In this document: in pieces, positions 16,050 through 24,156 of the stretch
Layout of the letters: each line of letters starts with the position of its first letter
Numbering within the stretch: position 1 is the stretch's first letter
Assembly (NCBI RefSeq): GCF_012396235.1
Contig: NZ_JAAXPA010000015.1
Coordinates: forward strand, 112,085-176,084
Direction of reading: 5' to 3'
Source: Rhodococcus opacus
Lineage (GTDB): Bacteria; Actinomycetota; Actinomycetes; Mycobacteriales; Mycobacteriaceae
Length of the DNA stretch: 64,000 nucleotides
Position numbers and translations under genes: made by a program
The notes under the pieces: generated by a model
Told to the model about the DNA's origin: nothing
The model's database searches: none
What the model saw: only the letters and a program-made list of their open reading frames with translations

Positions 16050-17741
16050 ATGACTACTTTTTCCGAAACGAATATCACCCATCCCGCACCCCACCGGACG
16101 CACACCGTGCTCAACCAGTCGGTGCCCCGCACCGACGTCAACGAGTTCACCCTCGACACGGTGCTGGCCGAGGGCGTGCGCCGCCACGACGCCGACTGGG
16201 CCACCGGCGAACTCACCGACATCGGCGCACTCGTTGGCAGCGCCACGTTCCAGCACGACGCCGAACTCGCCAACACGATCATCCCCGAACTGAAGACGTT
16301 CGACCGCTGGGGCAACCGAATCGACGAGGTCGAATACCACCCCGCGTACCACCGGATCATCTCCGCGGCCGTCGCGCACGGGGCGCACACGTCGGCGTGG
16401 GCCGACCCGAAGCCCGGTGCGAATGTCGCTCGCGCAGCGGCGTTCATGATGTTCGCGCAGATCGAACCCGGACACTCCTGCCCGATCTCGATGACCAACG
16501 CCGTCATCCCCTCCCTCGACCTGCAACCCGACGTCGCCGCGATCTGGAAGCCGCGCGCGCTGTCCCGCAGCTACACCCCCGAACTCGACGCACCCGGCAA
16601 GGCGTCCGCGATCTTCGGCATGTCCATGACGGAGAAGCAGGGTGGCTCCGACGTCCGGGCCAACACCACCGTCGCGACACCCGCCGGACGCGGCGGTCCC
16701 GGCGCCGACTACCTGCTGACCGGACACAAGTGGTTCTGCTCCGCGCCGATGTCCGACGCGTTCCTCGTGCTCGCGCAGGCGGAAGGCGCGGGCGGCGACG
16801 GCCTCTCGTGCTTCCTGCTGCCCCGCATCCTCCCGGACGGCACCCGCAACGTCTTCCGCATCCAGCGGCTGAAGAACAAGCTGGGCAACAAGTCCAACGC
16901 GTCGTCCGAGATCGAACTCGACGGCACCGTCGGCGTCATGGTCGGTGAACCGGGACGCGGCGTCCGCACCATCATCGAGATGGTCGCGCGCACCCGCCTC
17001 GACTGCGTGCTCGGCAGCACCGCGGGCATGCGGCAGTCCGTCGCCGAGGCAGTGTGGCACGCCCGCCACCGCTCGGCGTTCGGGAAGGTCCTGGCCGATC
17101 AGCCGGCCATGACGTCGGTGCTGGCCGACCTGGCGCTGGAGTCGGAGGCGGCCACCGTCACCGCGCTGCGCCTCGCCCGGGCACACGACGACGACGCGAA
17201 CGAGCAGGAACGCAGCTTCCGCCGGCTCGCGACCGCGGTCGCGAAGTACTGGATCTGCAAGCGCGGCCCGCAGCACGCCTACGAGGCGCTGGAATGCCTG
17301 GGCGGCAACGGTTACACCGAGGACTTCCCGCTCGCCCGCCGCTACCGGGAGCAGCCCGTCATGGCCGTGTGGGAGGGGTCTGGCAACGTCATCGCCCTCG
17401 ACGTCCTGCGCGCGATGACCCGCGAACCCGACAGCGTCGCCGCATTCGACGCCGAGGTGAACCTGGCCCGCGGCAGCAACGCGGTGCTCGACGAGCACCT
17501 CGACCGGGTCCGTCGTCAGCTCGGCGAACTCGCCACCGAGGACCCGGCCCGCGCACAGTTGCGCGCCCGCACCGTCGTCGAATCGATGGCCCTCGCACTG
17601 CAGGCGTCGCTGCTGGTTCGGTTCTCCCCTGCTTCGGTAGCGGACGCATTCGTCGACGCCCGCCTCGGCCCCGACCGCACGCACGAGTACGGCACGCTCT
17701 CCCCCTCCGCCGATCTCGGGTCCATCCTCGACCGGGCGTAG
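16050..17741 (+). CDS. AidB-like acyl-CoA dehydrogenase, 563 aa
   Basis: The extended N-terminal region (V-L-N-Q-S-V-P-R-T-D-V-N near residue 25) and the length of about 560 set this apart from ordinary 380-residue acyl-CoA dehydrogenases and place it with AidB. Typical segments are G-H-S-C-P-I-S-M-T, M-T-E-K-Q-G-G-S-D-V-R-A-N-T, and E-C-L-G-G-N-G-Y-T-E-D-F-P near residue 420. AidB of E. coli is a flavoprotein of the alkylation response with weak isovaleryl-CoA dehydrogenase activity. Here an acyl-CoA ligase and TetR regulator precede it in one transcript and no alkylation-repair gene is nearby, so a metabolic role on a branched or unusual acyl-CoA is more likely. Its TAG stop opens element B. 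Confidence 0.86.
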   Translation: MTTFSETNITHPAPHRTHTVLNQSVPRTDVNEFTLDTVLAEGVRRHDADWATGELTDIGALVGSATFQHDAELANTIIPELKTFDRWGNRIDEVEYHPAYHRIISAAVAHGAHTSAWADPKPGANVARAAAFMMFAQIEPGHSCPISMTNAVIPSLDLQPDVAAIWKPRALSRSYTPELDAPGKASAIFGMSMTEKQGGSDVRANTTVATPAGRGGPGADYLLTGHKWFCSAPMSDAFLVLAQAEGAGGDGLSCFLLPRILPDGTRNVFRIQRLKNKLGNKSNASSEIELDGTVGVMVGEPGRGVRTIIEMVARTRLDCVLGSTAGMRQSVAEAVWHARHRSAFGKVLADQPAMTSVLADLALESEAATVTALRLARAHDDDANEQERSFRRLATAVAKYWICKRGPQHAYEALECLGGNGYTEDFPLARRYREQPVMAVWEGSGNVIALDVLRAMTREPDSVAAFDAEVNLARGSNAVLDEHLDRVRRQLGELATEDPARAQLRARTVVESMALALQASLLVRFSPASVADAFVDARLGPDRTHEYGTLSPSADLGSILDRA

Positions 17742-17812
17742 GCGGCTCTGCCGCCCGTGCGCCTTTTTGGTAGCTGGAACAACCAGAAAGGCGCACAAGC
17801 CCGGAGGGCCTA
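17739..17812. repeat. 74-bp palindromic element, copy B
   Basis: The element begins with the TAG stop of the acyl-CoA dehydrogenase gene and ends with the CTA stop complement of the convergent PucR-type gene. Central arms are GTGCGCCTTTTTGGT and ACCAGAAAGGCGCAC, a 15-bp stem with one mismatch, around a 10-base loop. The left end hairpin is GCGGCTCTGCCGCC. Length is identical to copies A, C and E. Confidence 0.85.
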
Positions 17813-19123
17813 CTTCAGCACCGTCGGACCCAGGAACTCGCACACCTGCAAGGCGAGAGCGAGATCCAGCTTGCTGTGGGTGCCGGTGGCGGGCTCGCCG
17901 AGGGCTTTGGTGATGCGGTATTTGACGGTGTTGCGGTGCAGGTTCATCTGCTGGGCGGTGTGGAGGTGGCTTTCGCCGGTCGCGAAGTAGGTGCTGAGCG
18001 TGGTCCGCAGTGTCGCGGCCTGGTCGGTGTTCTCCGCGAGCGGGCCGAGGACCTCCCACACCCAGGCTCGGGTGGAGTCCAGGTTCTCGGCGAGGAGGGA
18101 GACGACGGCGACGCCGCGGTCGCCGAAGCCGACGATCGGCCGGGCCTGGGTGTTGGGCACGGTGGCGACGGAGTAGGCGGCGCGGGCCTGTTCGTGTGAC
18201 CGCCGGAATCCCGCGATCCCGGTCGCGGGCAGTCCGATCGCGGTCCGGATTCCCGGGTTCGCGGGCAGGGTTGCGGCGAGTTCGGTGGTGTCGAGGACGG
18301 GCTTCCGGCGGCCGAAAGGGAGCCAGGCCCACAGGGTTCGGCGGTCGATGGCGGTGACGATGGGTGCTGAGTCGGTGGCGAGGTGGCGGGCGAGGTCCCG
18401 CACGTAGTGGTCGAGGGTGTTGAGGCTCGCCTCGGTGTCGGGACCGGTGGACCACAGGATCATCGCGACGTGCGTCTGCTCGAGCCGGTAGTGCGTTTCG
18501 GTCTCGAATGCGGACCCGTCGTCGCCCGTTCCGGTGAGGAGGGTGTGGATGGTCGACGAGTGGACGTTGCCGCGGGCACCCAGCCAGCGCCGTCGTTCCT
18601 GCTCGTAGGCGTCGAACACGTACAGCGTGATCCAGTCGATGTAGCTGTACACGACCTCCGAAATGTGTTTGAGCACAGCGAGGGTCAGCGGTCCGGACAA
18701 TTGGAGGGAGCTGACCTCGTCGTAGCAGATCTTGATCAGGTCGTCCTGGCCCATGTGGTACGCGCGGACCAGCGAGTTCGACGACACGTCGCGTTGGGCC
18801 AGCCGCAGCGCGTACTCCACGGCGGCGGTGGTGGGCTGCAGGTGATCGACGGGAATGTCGTTGGCGAGGACGTGCACGATCGTCGAGACGTTGCCGTTCA
18901 CGCTCGCCTCGAGCAGTTCGACGAGTTGCGGGTCTTCGTCGAGTTGGTCGATCTCGTGCGCGAGCAGCGCGCTCATCGAGCGGGTGATCTCCGCTTGCCG
19001 CACATCGAGTTTCCGGGCGATACCGGCGACGATGTCGAGGACCTCGGCTTCCGCCATCGCGGGCACCCGCGCCATGCGGCGCCTGGCACCGGCGCCGCGG
19101 TCGCCGGGGGCGGGACTGCTCAC
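17810..19123 (-). CDS. PucR/CdaR-type transcriptional regulator, 437 aa
   Basis: The C-terminus holds the helix-turn-helix typical of PucR/CdaR proteins (A-Q-Q-M-N-L-H-R-N-T-V-K-Y-R-I, about 20-45 residues from the end) after a central domain with G-L-P-A-T-G-I-A-G-F-R-R-S-H-E-Q-A-R-A-A. The N-terminal 200 residues are helical and Asp/Glu-rich and should be the sensor. I use the GTG at 19123, which makes a 4-bp GTGA overlap with the FAD oxidoreductase gene. It is the last gene of a four-gene operon (acyl-CoA ligase, DUF3556, oxidoreductase, regulator) and probably controls it. Its stop lies at the right end of element B. Confidence 0.82.
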   Translation of the reverse strand: MSSPAPGDRGAGARRRMARVPAMAEAEVLDIVAGIARKLDVRQAEITRSMSALLAHEIDQLDEDPQLVELLEASVNGNVSTIVHVLANDIPVDHLQPTTAAVEYALRLAQRDVSSNSLVRAYHMGQDDLIKICYDEVSSLQLSGPLTLAVLKHISEVVYSYIDWITLYVFDAYEQERRRWLGARGNVHSSTIHTLLTGTGDDGSAFETETHYRLEQTHVAMILWSTGPDTEASLNTLDHYVRDLARHLATDSAPIVTAIDRRTLWAWLPFGRRKPVLDTTELAATLPANPGIRTAIGLPATGIAGFRRSHEQARAAYSVATVPNTQARPIVGFGDRGVAVVSLLAENLDSTRAWVWEVLGPLAENTDQAATLRTTLSTYFATGESHLHTAQQMNLHRNTVKYRITKALGEPATGTHSKLDLALALQVCEFLGPTVLK

Positions 19124-20553
19124 AGCACGTCCCCTCCGCCCTTCCGCAGATAGCGCAGGGCCGATTGCGCCGCGTTGTACCCACACATGCCGTGTGCCCC
19201 GGCGCCGGGCGGCGTCGATGCCGAACACAGGTACGTGCCGGGGATCCCGGTGCTGTACGGGTCGAGGGCGATGCGCGGCCGCAGCACTACCTGGGTTTCG
19301 GTGTTGGCTCCGCCGATGATGTCGCCGCCGACGTAATTGGGATTCGACGCGGCCAGACGCGCCGGTCCGCTACTCACCGTGGCGACGACGCGGTCCCGGA
19401 AGCCAGGGGCGAACCGTTCGATCTGCGCGGTGATCGCCTCCGTCGCGTCGCCTGTGTAGCCGTGCGGGACATGGGCGTACGCGTACAGCGGATGCAGATC
19501 GCCGTTCGAACGACTGCGATCGGCGAGGTATTGCTGACCGAGGAGGACGAACGGCCGCCCCGGCATCCGGCCCGCAGCGACGTCGCGTTCGGCGGCCGCG
19601 ATCTCGGCGAAGCTGCCACCCAGGTGGACGGTCCCGGCGCGTCCACATTCGGGATCGGCCCACGGCACCCCGCCCTGGATGGCGAAGTCGACCTTGAAGG
19701 CGGCGGGCGCGTGCTTGAACCGCCGGTACGCACGGGCCACCCGGTCGGGCAGGCGAGCGCCCAGGATGCCGAGCGCGGCGGACGGCGCGACGTCCAGCAG
19801 GACGACGTCGGCGGGCGGAAGTTCGTTCCAATCGCGGACGTGGACACCGGTGGTGATCTTGCCGCCCCGGTCGGTGAGCAGGGCGGCGAGTGCGCCGGTG
19901 ATCGACTGCGACCCGCCCTCGGCGACCGGCCAGCCGTAGCGGTGCCCGGCGGCGACGATCATCATCCCGACCGCGGACGTCGCGGGCCGGTCGAGGCGGT
20001 AGTAGGCGTGCGCGGCGGCGCCGCCGAACAGTGCGCGGGCCTTGTCGGTGCGCCACCAGCGGGCCGTCACCGCGGCCGGCAGCAGGGCCCGGGGTCCGAA
20101 GCTGGCGAGCCGAAGCGGGTGCCGGGGCACGTTCGCGATCGGACGCATGAGGTCGGCGGCCAGGTCGTCGAATCCGTCGGCGAGTCCGCCGAACATGCGC
20201 TGCCAGCGCGCGCCGTCCTCGCCGAGTCCGGCGGCGGTGGCCGCGATCGACCGGTGCAGCAACCCCGCCTCACCGGAGTCGAGGGGGTGGGCGCAGTCGA
20301 TCTCCGGCCACTTCCACGTCAACCCGTACCGGCCGAGGTCGAGGGTCTGCAGATACGGCGACCCGGCACCCATCGGGTGGAACGCCGAGCACTCGTCGTG
20401 CAGCAGTCCCGGGACGGTGAGTTCGCCGGAGCGGGTGCCGCCGCCGATGGTGTCGGCGGCCTCGAGGACCTGGACGTCGACGCCGTGCCGGGCGAGGTGG
20501 ACCGCGGCGGCGAGCCCGTTGGGCCCGCTGCCGACCACGACTGCGGTGGTCAC
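19120..20553 (-). CDS. FAD-dependent oxidoreductase, phytoene-desaturase/PYROXD2-like, 477 aa
   Basis: The N-terminus is a dinucleotide fold with V-V-V-G-S-G-P-N-G-L (GxGxxG at about 8-13) and a conserved E at the end of strand 2 (V-L-E-A-A-D-T-I-G-G-G-T-R). The C-terminus has the matching FAD motif L-C-S-A-S-T-P-P-G-A-G-A-H-G-M-C-G-Y-N-A-A. This pattern is shared by carotenoid desaturase-like and PYROXD2-like proteins; the substrate is unknown. The GTG start overlaps the DUF3556 stop by 4 bp and the gene overlaps the regulator by 4 bp, so it is translationally tied to both. Confidence 0.82.
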   Translation of the reverse strand: MTTAVVVGSGPNGLAAAVHLARHGVDVQVLEAADTIGGGTRSGELTVPGLLHDECSAFHPMGAGSPYLQTLDLGRYGLTWKWPEIDCAHPLDSGEAGLLHRSIAATAAGLGEDGARWQRMFGGLADGFDDLAADLMRPIANVPRHPLRLASFGPRALLPAAVTARWWRTDKARALFGGAAAHAYYRLDRPATSAVGMMIVAAGHRYGWPVAEGGSQSITGALAALLTDRGGKITTGVHVRDWNELPPADVVLLDVAPSAALGILGARLPDRVARAYRRFKHAPAAFKVDFAIQGGVPWADPECGRAGTVHLGGSFAEIAAAERDVAAGRMPGRPFVLLGQQYLADRSRSNGDLHPLYAYAHVPHGYTGDATEAITAQIERFAPGFRDRVVATVSSGPARLAASNPNYVGGDIIGGANTETQVVLRPRIALDPYSTGIPGTYLCSASTPPGAGAHGMCGYNAAQSALRYLRKGGGDVL

Positions 20554-22370
20554 GGCCGCACCACCAGATCTGTCTCCTGCATCCTCGCCTCCCGCGTCCG
20601 CACGTTCGAGCCGTCTCCTTCCAGTGTCCACTGCACGTCGAACGGAATGGGACCGTTCGGCAGCCACGGCTGCTCGTTGATAGCGTCGGACACCTTGTAG
20701 GTTCCCCGCTCGATGACGCCGAGGGCGGCGTCGATCACCTTGTACTGCTGAGTGCCCCTGTGGATGGGCTGCGATTCGATCCACGCGACGACGAACTCGC
20801 CAGGAGCGAAGTTGCAGCGCCGCTGGAGTGCCGCAATCAGGAACTCGTTGTGCAGGTGACCGTCACCGAAGTTGAATGCCACCAGCGAGTTGCAGCTGAA
20901 CTCCGCCTCGCGCAGCGAGTAGGTGTCGATGTCGTCGCCGAGGTGGCGCATCATCAGCGAGAACAACGCCCGCCCCTGGCTGTGCATCGACCGCCAGCCG
21001 AGCAGTTGGTGCATCACCACGTCCGCGACCTCCGGCGGGTAGGTGGCGAGCAGCTGGGTGCGCGTGTTCTTGGTGGGACGGATGATGTGCTCGTCGAGCT
21101 TCTCCTCGGCGCCCGGTGCGAAGGCCCAGGTGGCGGACGCCCAGTTGCCGGCGTACTGACGCATCGACGGCAGGAACGAGACGAGGTCGGGGCGCAGGTT
21201 GCCGAGGATCGGGAAGAACACCAGGGCGGCGACGATCACCGCGGTCAGCCACACCGAGGACATGTCGGCCACGCCGTACCCGTCCCAGGCGGGAAATCCG
21301 AGGAACAGGAAGATCGACGCGTAGGCGAACAGCAGGTTCCACTCGAGCGGCACCGCCAGCGGGAACGTGGACAGGATGAACAGGTGGAACGCGACCATCA
21401 GCGCGACTGCGAGCAGCGTCAGCGTGCGGTTGGTGGAGAACAGCAGCACCAGCGGGGTCACCACCTCCACGACCGTCCCGAGCACATGGGCGACACCACC
21501 GGCGACGATCGACGGCCGCAGGTCCTCGGGGAAGTTGCGGTAGTGCGCGCGCTTGATCTTCTTGAACGGCATCCACGGGGTGTTGCTCAGCATCGGCGGC
21601 ACCACCATCGAGAAGTGGTGCCCGAGCTTGGAGACGCCCGCCCCGACCCACACCGAGACGATCAGCAGCTTCAGCGCGATGATCATGTCGACGAACGGCA
21701 GGACCCCGAAGAAGACGATCGCGGGCAGGTACTGCTCGCTGCGAGCCGCGATGAAGATGACCTTGTCGCGCAGACCGATCAGCACCAGCAGCGCGATCAG
21801 GGGAAACAGCACCGCGGGGCGGACGAGTCCGGAGTTGTCGGTGATGGCCGCGTCGATCGACGACGTGTGTACTCCCGGAAGTATCAGCGCCACAATGATG
21901 TTGAGCAGTAACGCCGCGTAGATCAGGACGTCGCCGACGGTGCGGGTGTCGCCCGAGGTGAACGGCACCTTGCCCGGCCACGGTGGGAGCCGGATGGTCC
22001 CGGGGCGCAGCCAGTACAGGATGCCGCCGGTCATCGGCTTGAAGTGCCCGGCGAGCGGACCCCACGAACCGGCGAGACCCACCGATTCGAGCAGCACCGT
22101 CCACAGGATCAGTTTCTGGTAGACGATCGGCTGGTTCCACCAGGCGCCGACGTCGAGGACGTTCAGGCCGGACGTGAATGTCGCGAGCGACAGTCCGATG
22201 CCGAGGTAGAGGACGAGCAGTTTCAGAATGTAGATGGTGTGCACCATCTTCGGGGTTCCGAAGCCGTAGTCGACCCAATGGGTCGACATGGCGCGCAGGC
22301 GGTCGCGGAACGGAAGATCGAGGAAGGTGGCGGGGTCGACTTCGGGGAAGTTCCCGGTCTTGAATCCCAT
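20550..22370 (-). CDS. DUF3556 multi-spanning membrane protein of unknown function, 606 aa
   Basis: Residues about 45-410 contain roughly ten hydrophobic segments; the last 190 residues are polar and probably cytoplasmic. I recognise it as a DUF3556-type actinobacterial membrane protein (opening M-G-F-K-T-G-N-F-P-E-V-D-P and a W-N-Q-P-I-V-Y-Q-K motif); no function is established for that family to my knowledge. Histidine and acidic residues in the membrane part (H-Y-R-N-F-P-E-D-L-R near 280) and an N-terminal H-W-V-D-Y-G segment could be functional. It lies between an acyl-CoA ligase (64 bp upstream) and an FAD oxidoreductase (4-bp overlap), so a role in lipid or acyl-group modification at the membrane is a reasonable guess, no more. 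Confidence 0.78.
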   Translation of the reverse strand: MGFKTGNFPEVDPATFLDLPFRDRLRAMSTHWVDYGFGTPKMVHTIYILKLLVLYLGIGLSLATFTSGLNVLDVGAWWNQPIVYQKLILWTVLLESVGLAGSWGPLAGHFKPMTGGILYWLRPGTIRLPPWPGKVPFTSGDTRTVGDVLIYAALLLNIIVALILPGVHTSSIDAAITDNSGLVRPAVLFPLIALLVLIGLRDKVIFIAARSEQYLPAIVFFGVLPFVDMIIALKLLIVSVWVGAGVSKLGHHFSMVVPPMLSNTPWMPFKKIKRAHYRNFPEDLRPSIVAGGVAHVLGTVVEVVTPLVLLFSTNRTLTLLAVALMVAFHLFILSTFPLAVPLEWNLLFAYASIFLFLGFPAWDGYGVADMSSVWLTAVIVAALVFFPILGNLRPDLVSFLPSMRQYAGNWASATWAFAPGAEEKLDEHIIRPTKNTRTQLLATYPPEVADVVMHQLLGWRSMHSQGRALFSLMMRHLGDDIDTYSLREAEFSCNSLVAFNFGDGHLHNEFLIAALQRRCNFAPGEFVVAWIESQPIHRGTQQYKVIDAALGVIERGTYKVSDAINEQPWLPNGPIPFDVQWTLEGDGSNVRTREARMQETDLVVRP

Positions 22371-22434
22371 GGGAGGCTCCTGAGGGTAGGGGGCATCGCC
22401 TCGGGTGCGTCCCGAGGTGTGGGGTGTTACTGGA

Positions 22435-23901
22435 TCAGCTGACGGCGGCAGGCCGGTGGCGACTCCGCAGTCCCGGCTTGTCGATCTTGCCGACAGGGTT
22501 GCGGGGCAGCGCGTCGACGATGTGAATGGCCACCGGCAGTTTGACTTTCGTGAGCCGGCTACTCAGGTGCTCGGCCAGGACTTCGTGGGTGACGGCGGTG
22601 TCCGGGTACGTGACCACGTATGCGACCGGCACCTCGCCGTACACGTCGTGCGGGGCTCCGATCACGGCCGCCTCGAGGACGTCGTCGTGGGTGGCGAGAG
22701 CGTTCTCGATCTCCTTGGGGTAGATGTTCTCCCCGCCGCGGATGATCATGTCCTTGATGCGGTCGACGAGGGTGAGGTAGCCGTCGTCGTCGAGTCGGCC
22801 GACGTCGCCGGTGTGCAACCAGCCGTCGACGACGGTGCGTTCCGTTTCCTCGGGGCGGCCGAGGTAGCCGCGCATCACGTTCGCGCCCCGGATCACCACC
22901 TCGCCGACCGTCCCCGCAGGCACCGGTGCCCCGGACTCGTCGACGATCGCGATGGTCTGACCCGGCAGCGCGGGGCCGACGGTGCCCAGCTTGCGAACGC
23001 CGGCAGGCGGATTGCACGCGGACGCGCACGTGCCCTCCGTCAGCCCGTAGCCCTCGACGATGACGAGCCCGAAACGCTGCTCGGCGTGGTCGAGAAGTTC
23101 CTTGGAGATCGGGGCGGCCCCGCAGACCGCGAACCGCAGCGAGGAGGTGTCGCCGACGGTTTCCTGAGAGACCAGAAGCGCGTAGATGGTCGGGACCGCG
23201 GAGAAGTACGTCGGCCGCAGGCGGGCGACGTCGTCGAAGAACCGGGCCGGTGAGAAGCGCCCGGTGACGCTCAGCTGACCGCCGGCGAGCATCGGGGTCA
23301 GGAAGCTGACGCAGATCGCGTTGACGTGGAACAGCGGGAGGATCAGGAGGCAGTGGTCGTCGGCGGTCAGCGAGAAATGCTGCACCATCGAGGAGCTCAT
23401 GAATTGCAGGTTGTCGTGGGTGAGCATCACGCCCTTGGGGCGTCCGGTCGACCCGGACGTGTAGATCAGCAGGGCGAGGTCGTCTCCGCTGGCGGTGATG
23501 CCGGGTGCCCAGGCGGGGTCGGGGGTGGTCGCCATGTCGCCGACGGCGATCGCCGGACGGCCACCGGTCGGTGCGTCAGGTCCCTCGTTGACGACGAGAA
23601 CCGCTGTGGCGTCGTCGATCTGGTACTCCGCCTCGCTTGCGGTGAATGTGGGATTGACCGGGGTGGCGGCCGCACCGATCCGCCAGGAGGCCATCAGGGC
23701 GATGAGCAGTTCCGCCCGGTTCGGCAGCATGATCGCGACGACGTCGCCACGTCCGACACCGTTCTCGGACAACTGTGCGGCGAAGGCGTCGACCCGCTCC
23801 GCGAACTGGCGGTACGTCAGTTCGAGTCGGTCGTCGCGCAGGCACGGCGCGTCAGCACGCTGTGTGGCGAGGTCCCAAGCGAAATACCCGATGTGCGACA
23901 C
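22435..23901 (-). CDS. AMP-forming acyl-CoA ligase, 488 aa
   Basis: All adenylate-forming motifs are present: T-S-G-S-T-G-R-P-K-G (148-157), E-G-Y-G-L-T-E-G-T (A5), W-L-H-T-G-D-V-G (A7), the hinge D-R-I-K-D-M-I-I-R-G-G-E-N and the catalytic lysine in P-V-G-K-I-D-K (about Lys472). Its start is a GTG. It is the first gene of the operon with DUF3556, the FAD oxidoreductase and the PucR-type regulator, and is divergent from a thiolase gene. It should activate a medium- or long-chain or aromatic acid; the sequence does not decide which. Confidence 0.87.
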   Translation of the reverse strand: MSHIGYFAWDLATQRADAPCLRDDRLELTYRQFAERVDAFAAQLSENGVGRGDVVAIMLPNRAELLIALMASWRIGAAATPVNPTFTASEAEYQIDDATAVLVVNEGPDAPTGGRPAIAVGDMATTPDPAWAPGITASGDDLALLIYTSGSTGRPKGVMLTHDNLQFMSSSMVQHFSLTADDHCLLILPLFHVNAICVSFLTPMLAGGQLSVTGRFSPARFFDDVARLRPTYFSAVPTIYALLVSQETVGDTSSLRFAVCGAAPISKELLDHAEQRFGLVIVEGYGLTEGTCASACNPPAGVRKLGTVGPALPGQTIAIVDESGAPVPAGTVGEVVIRGANVMRGYLGRPEETERTVVDGWLHTGDVGRLDDDGYLTLVDRIKDMIIRGGENIYPKEIENALATHDDVLEAAVIGAPHDVYGEVPVAYVVTYPDTAVTHEVLAEHLSSRLTKVKLPVAIHIVDALPRNPVGKIDKPGLRSRHRPAAVS

Positions 23902-24067
23902 GATTTCGTCCGCCCTTTCGTTGTGGTGTGATCCACAACACTATCGAGGGGTTTTCGTGCAAGAAACGGCCTCGGGGGCTCGAGTTCGGGCGGTTCGTTG
24001 TCGGTTGAGCACAATCGCGACCGTCCGGGGGTTGACACCGTGCCGCGGGCGTGGTCAATATATGCAA

Positions 24068-24094
24068 ACGCTTAGAAAATAAGCACATGCTTAG
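24068..24094. promoter_or_regulatory. Overlapping inverted repeats in the divergent ligase-thiolase gap
   Basis: Two short palindromes overlap here: GCTTA-GAAAA-TAAGC (24070-24084) and AAGCA-CA-TGCTT (24081-24092). They occur in an AT-rich patch about 65 bp upstream of the thiolase ATG and 170 bp upstream of the ligase start. They could be an operator for one or both transcripts; no regulator is assigned. Confidence 0.35.
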
Positions 24095-24156
24095 AACTGA
24101 GGGGCTGCAGGTCCGCACCGACTGCCGTCCACCACGTCAATCGGTAGGAGTTACTC

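Noticed and set aside
14652..19184. A 1510-codon minus-strand open frame
   Set aside because: It lies opposite the ligase and acyl-CoA dehydrogenase genes and has low-complexity Arg/Gly/Asp composition without any domain. It results from GC-rich third positions of the real genes.
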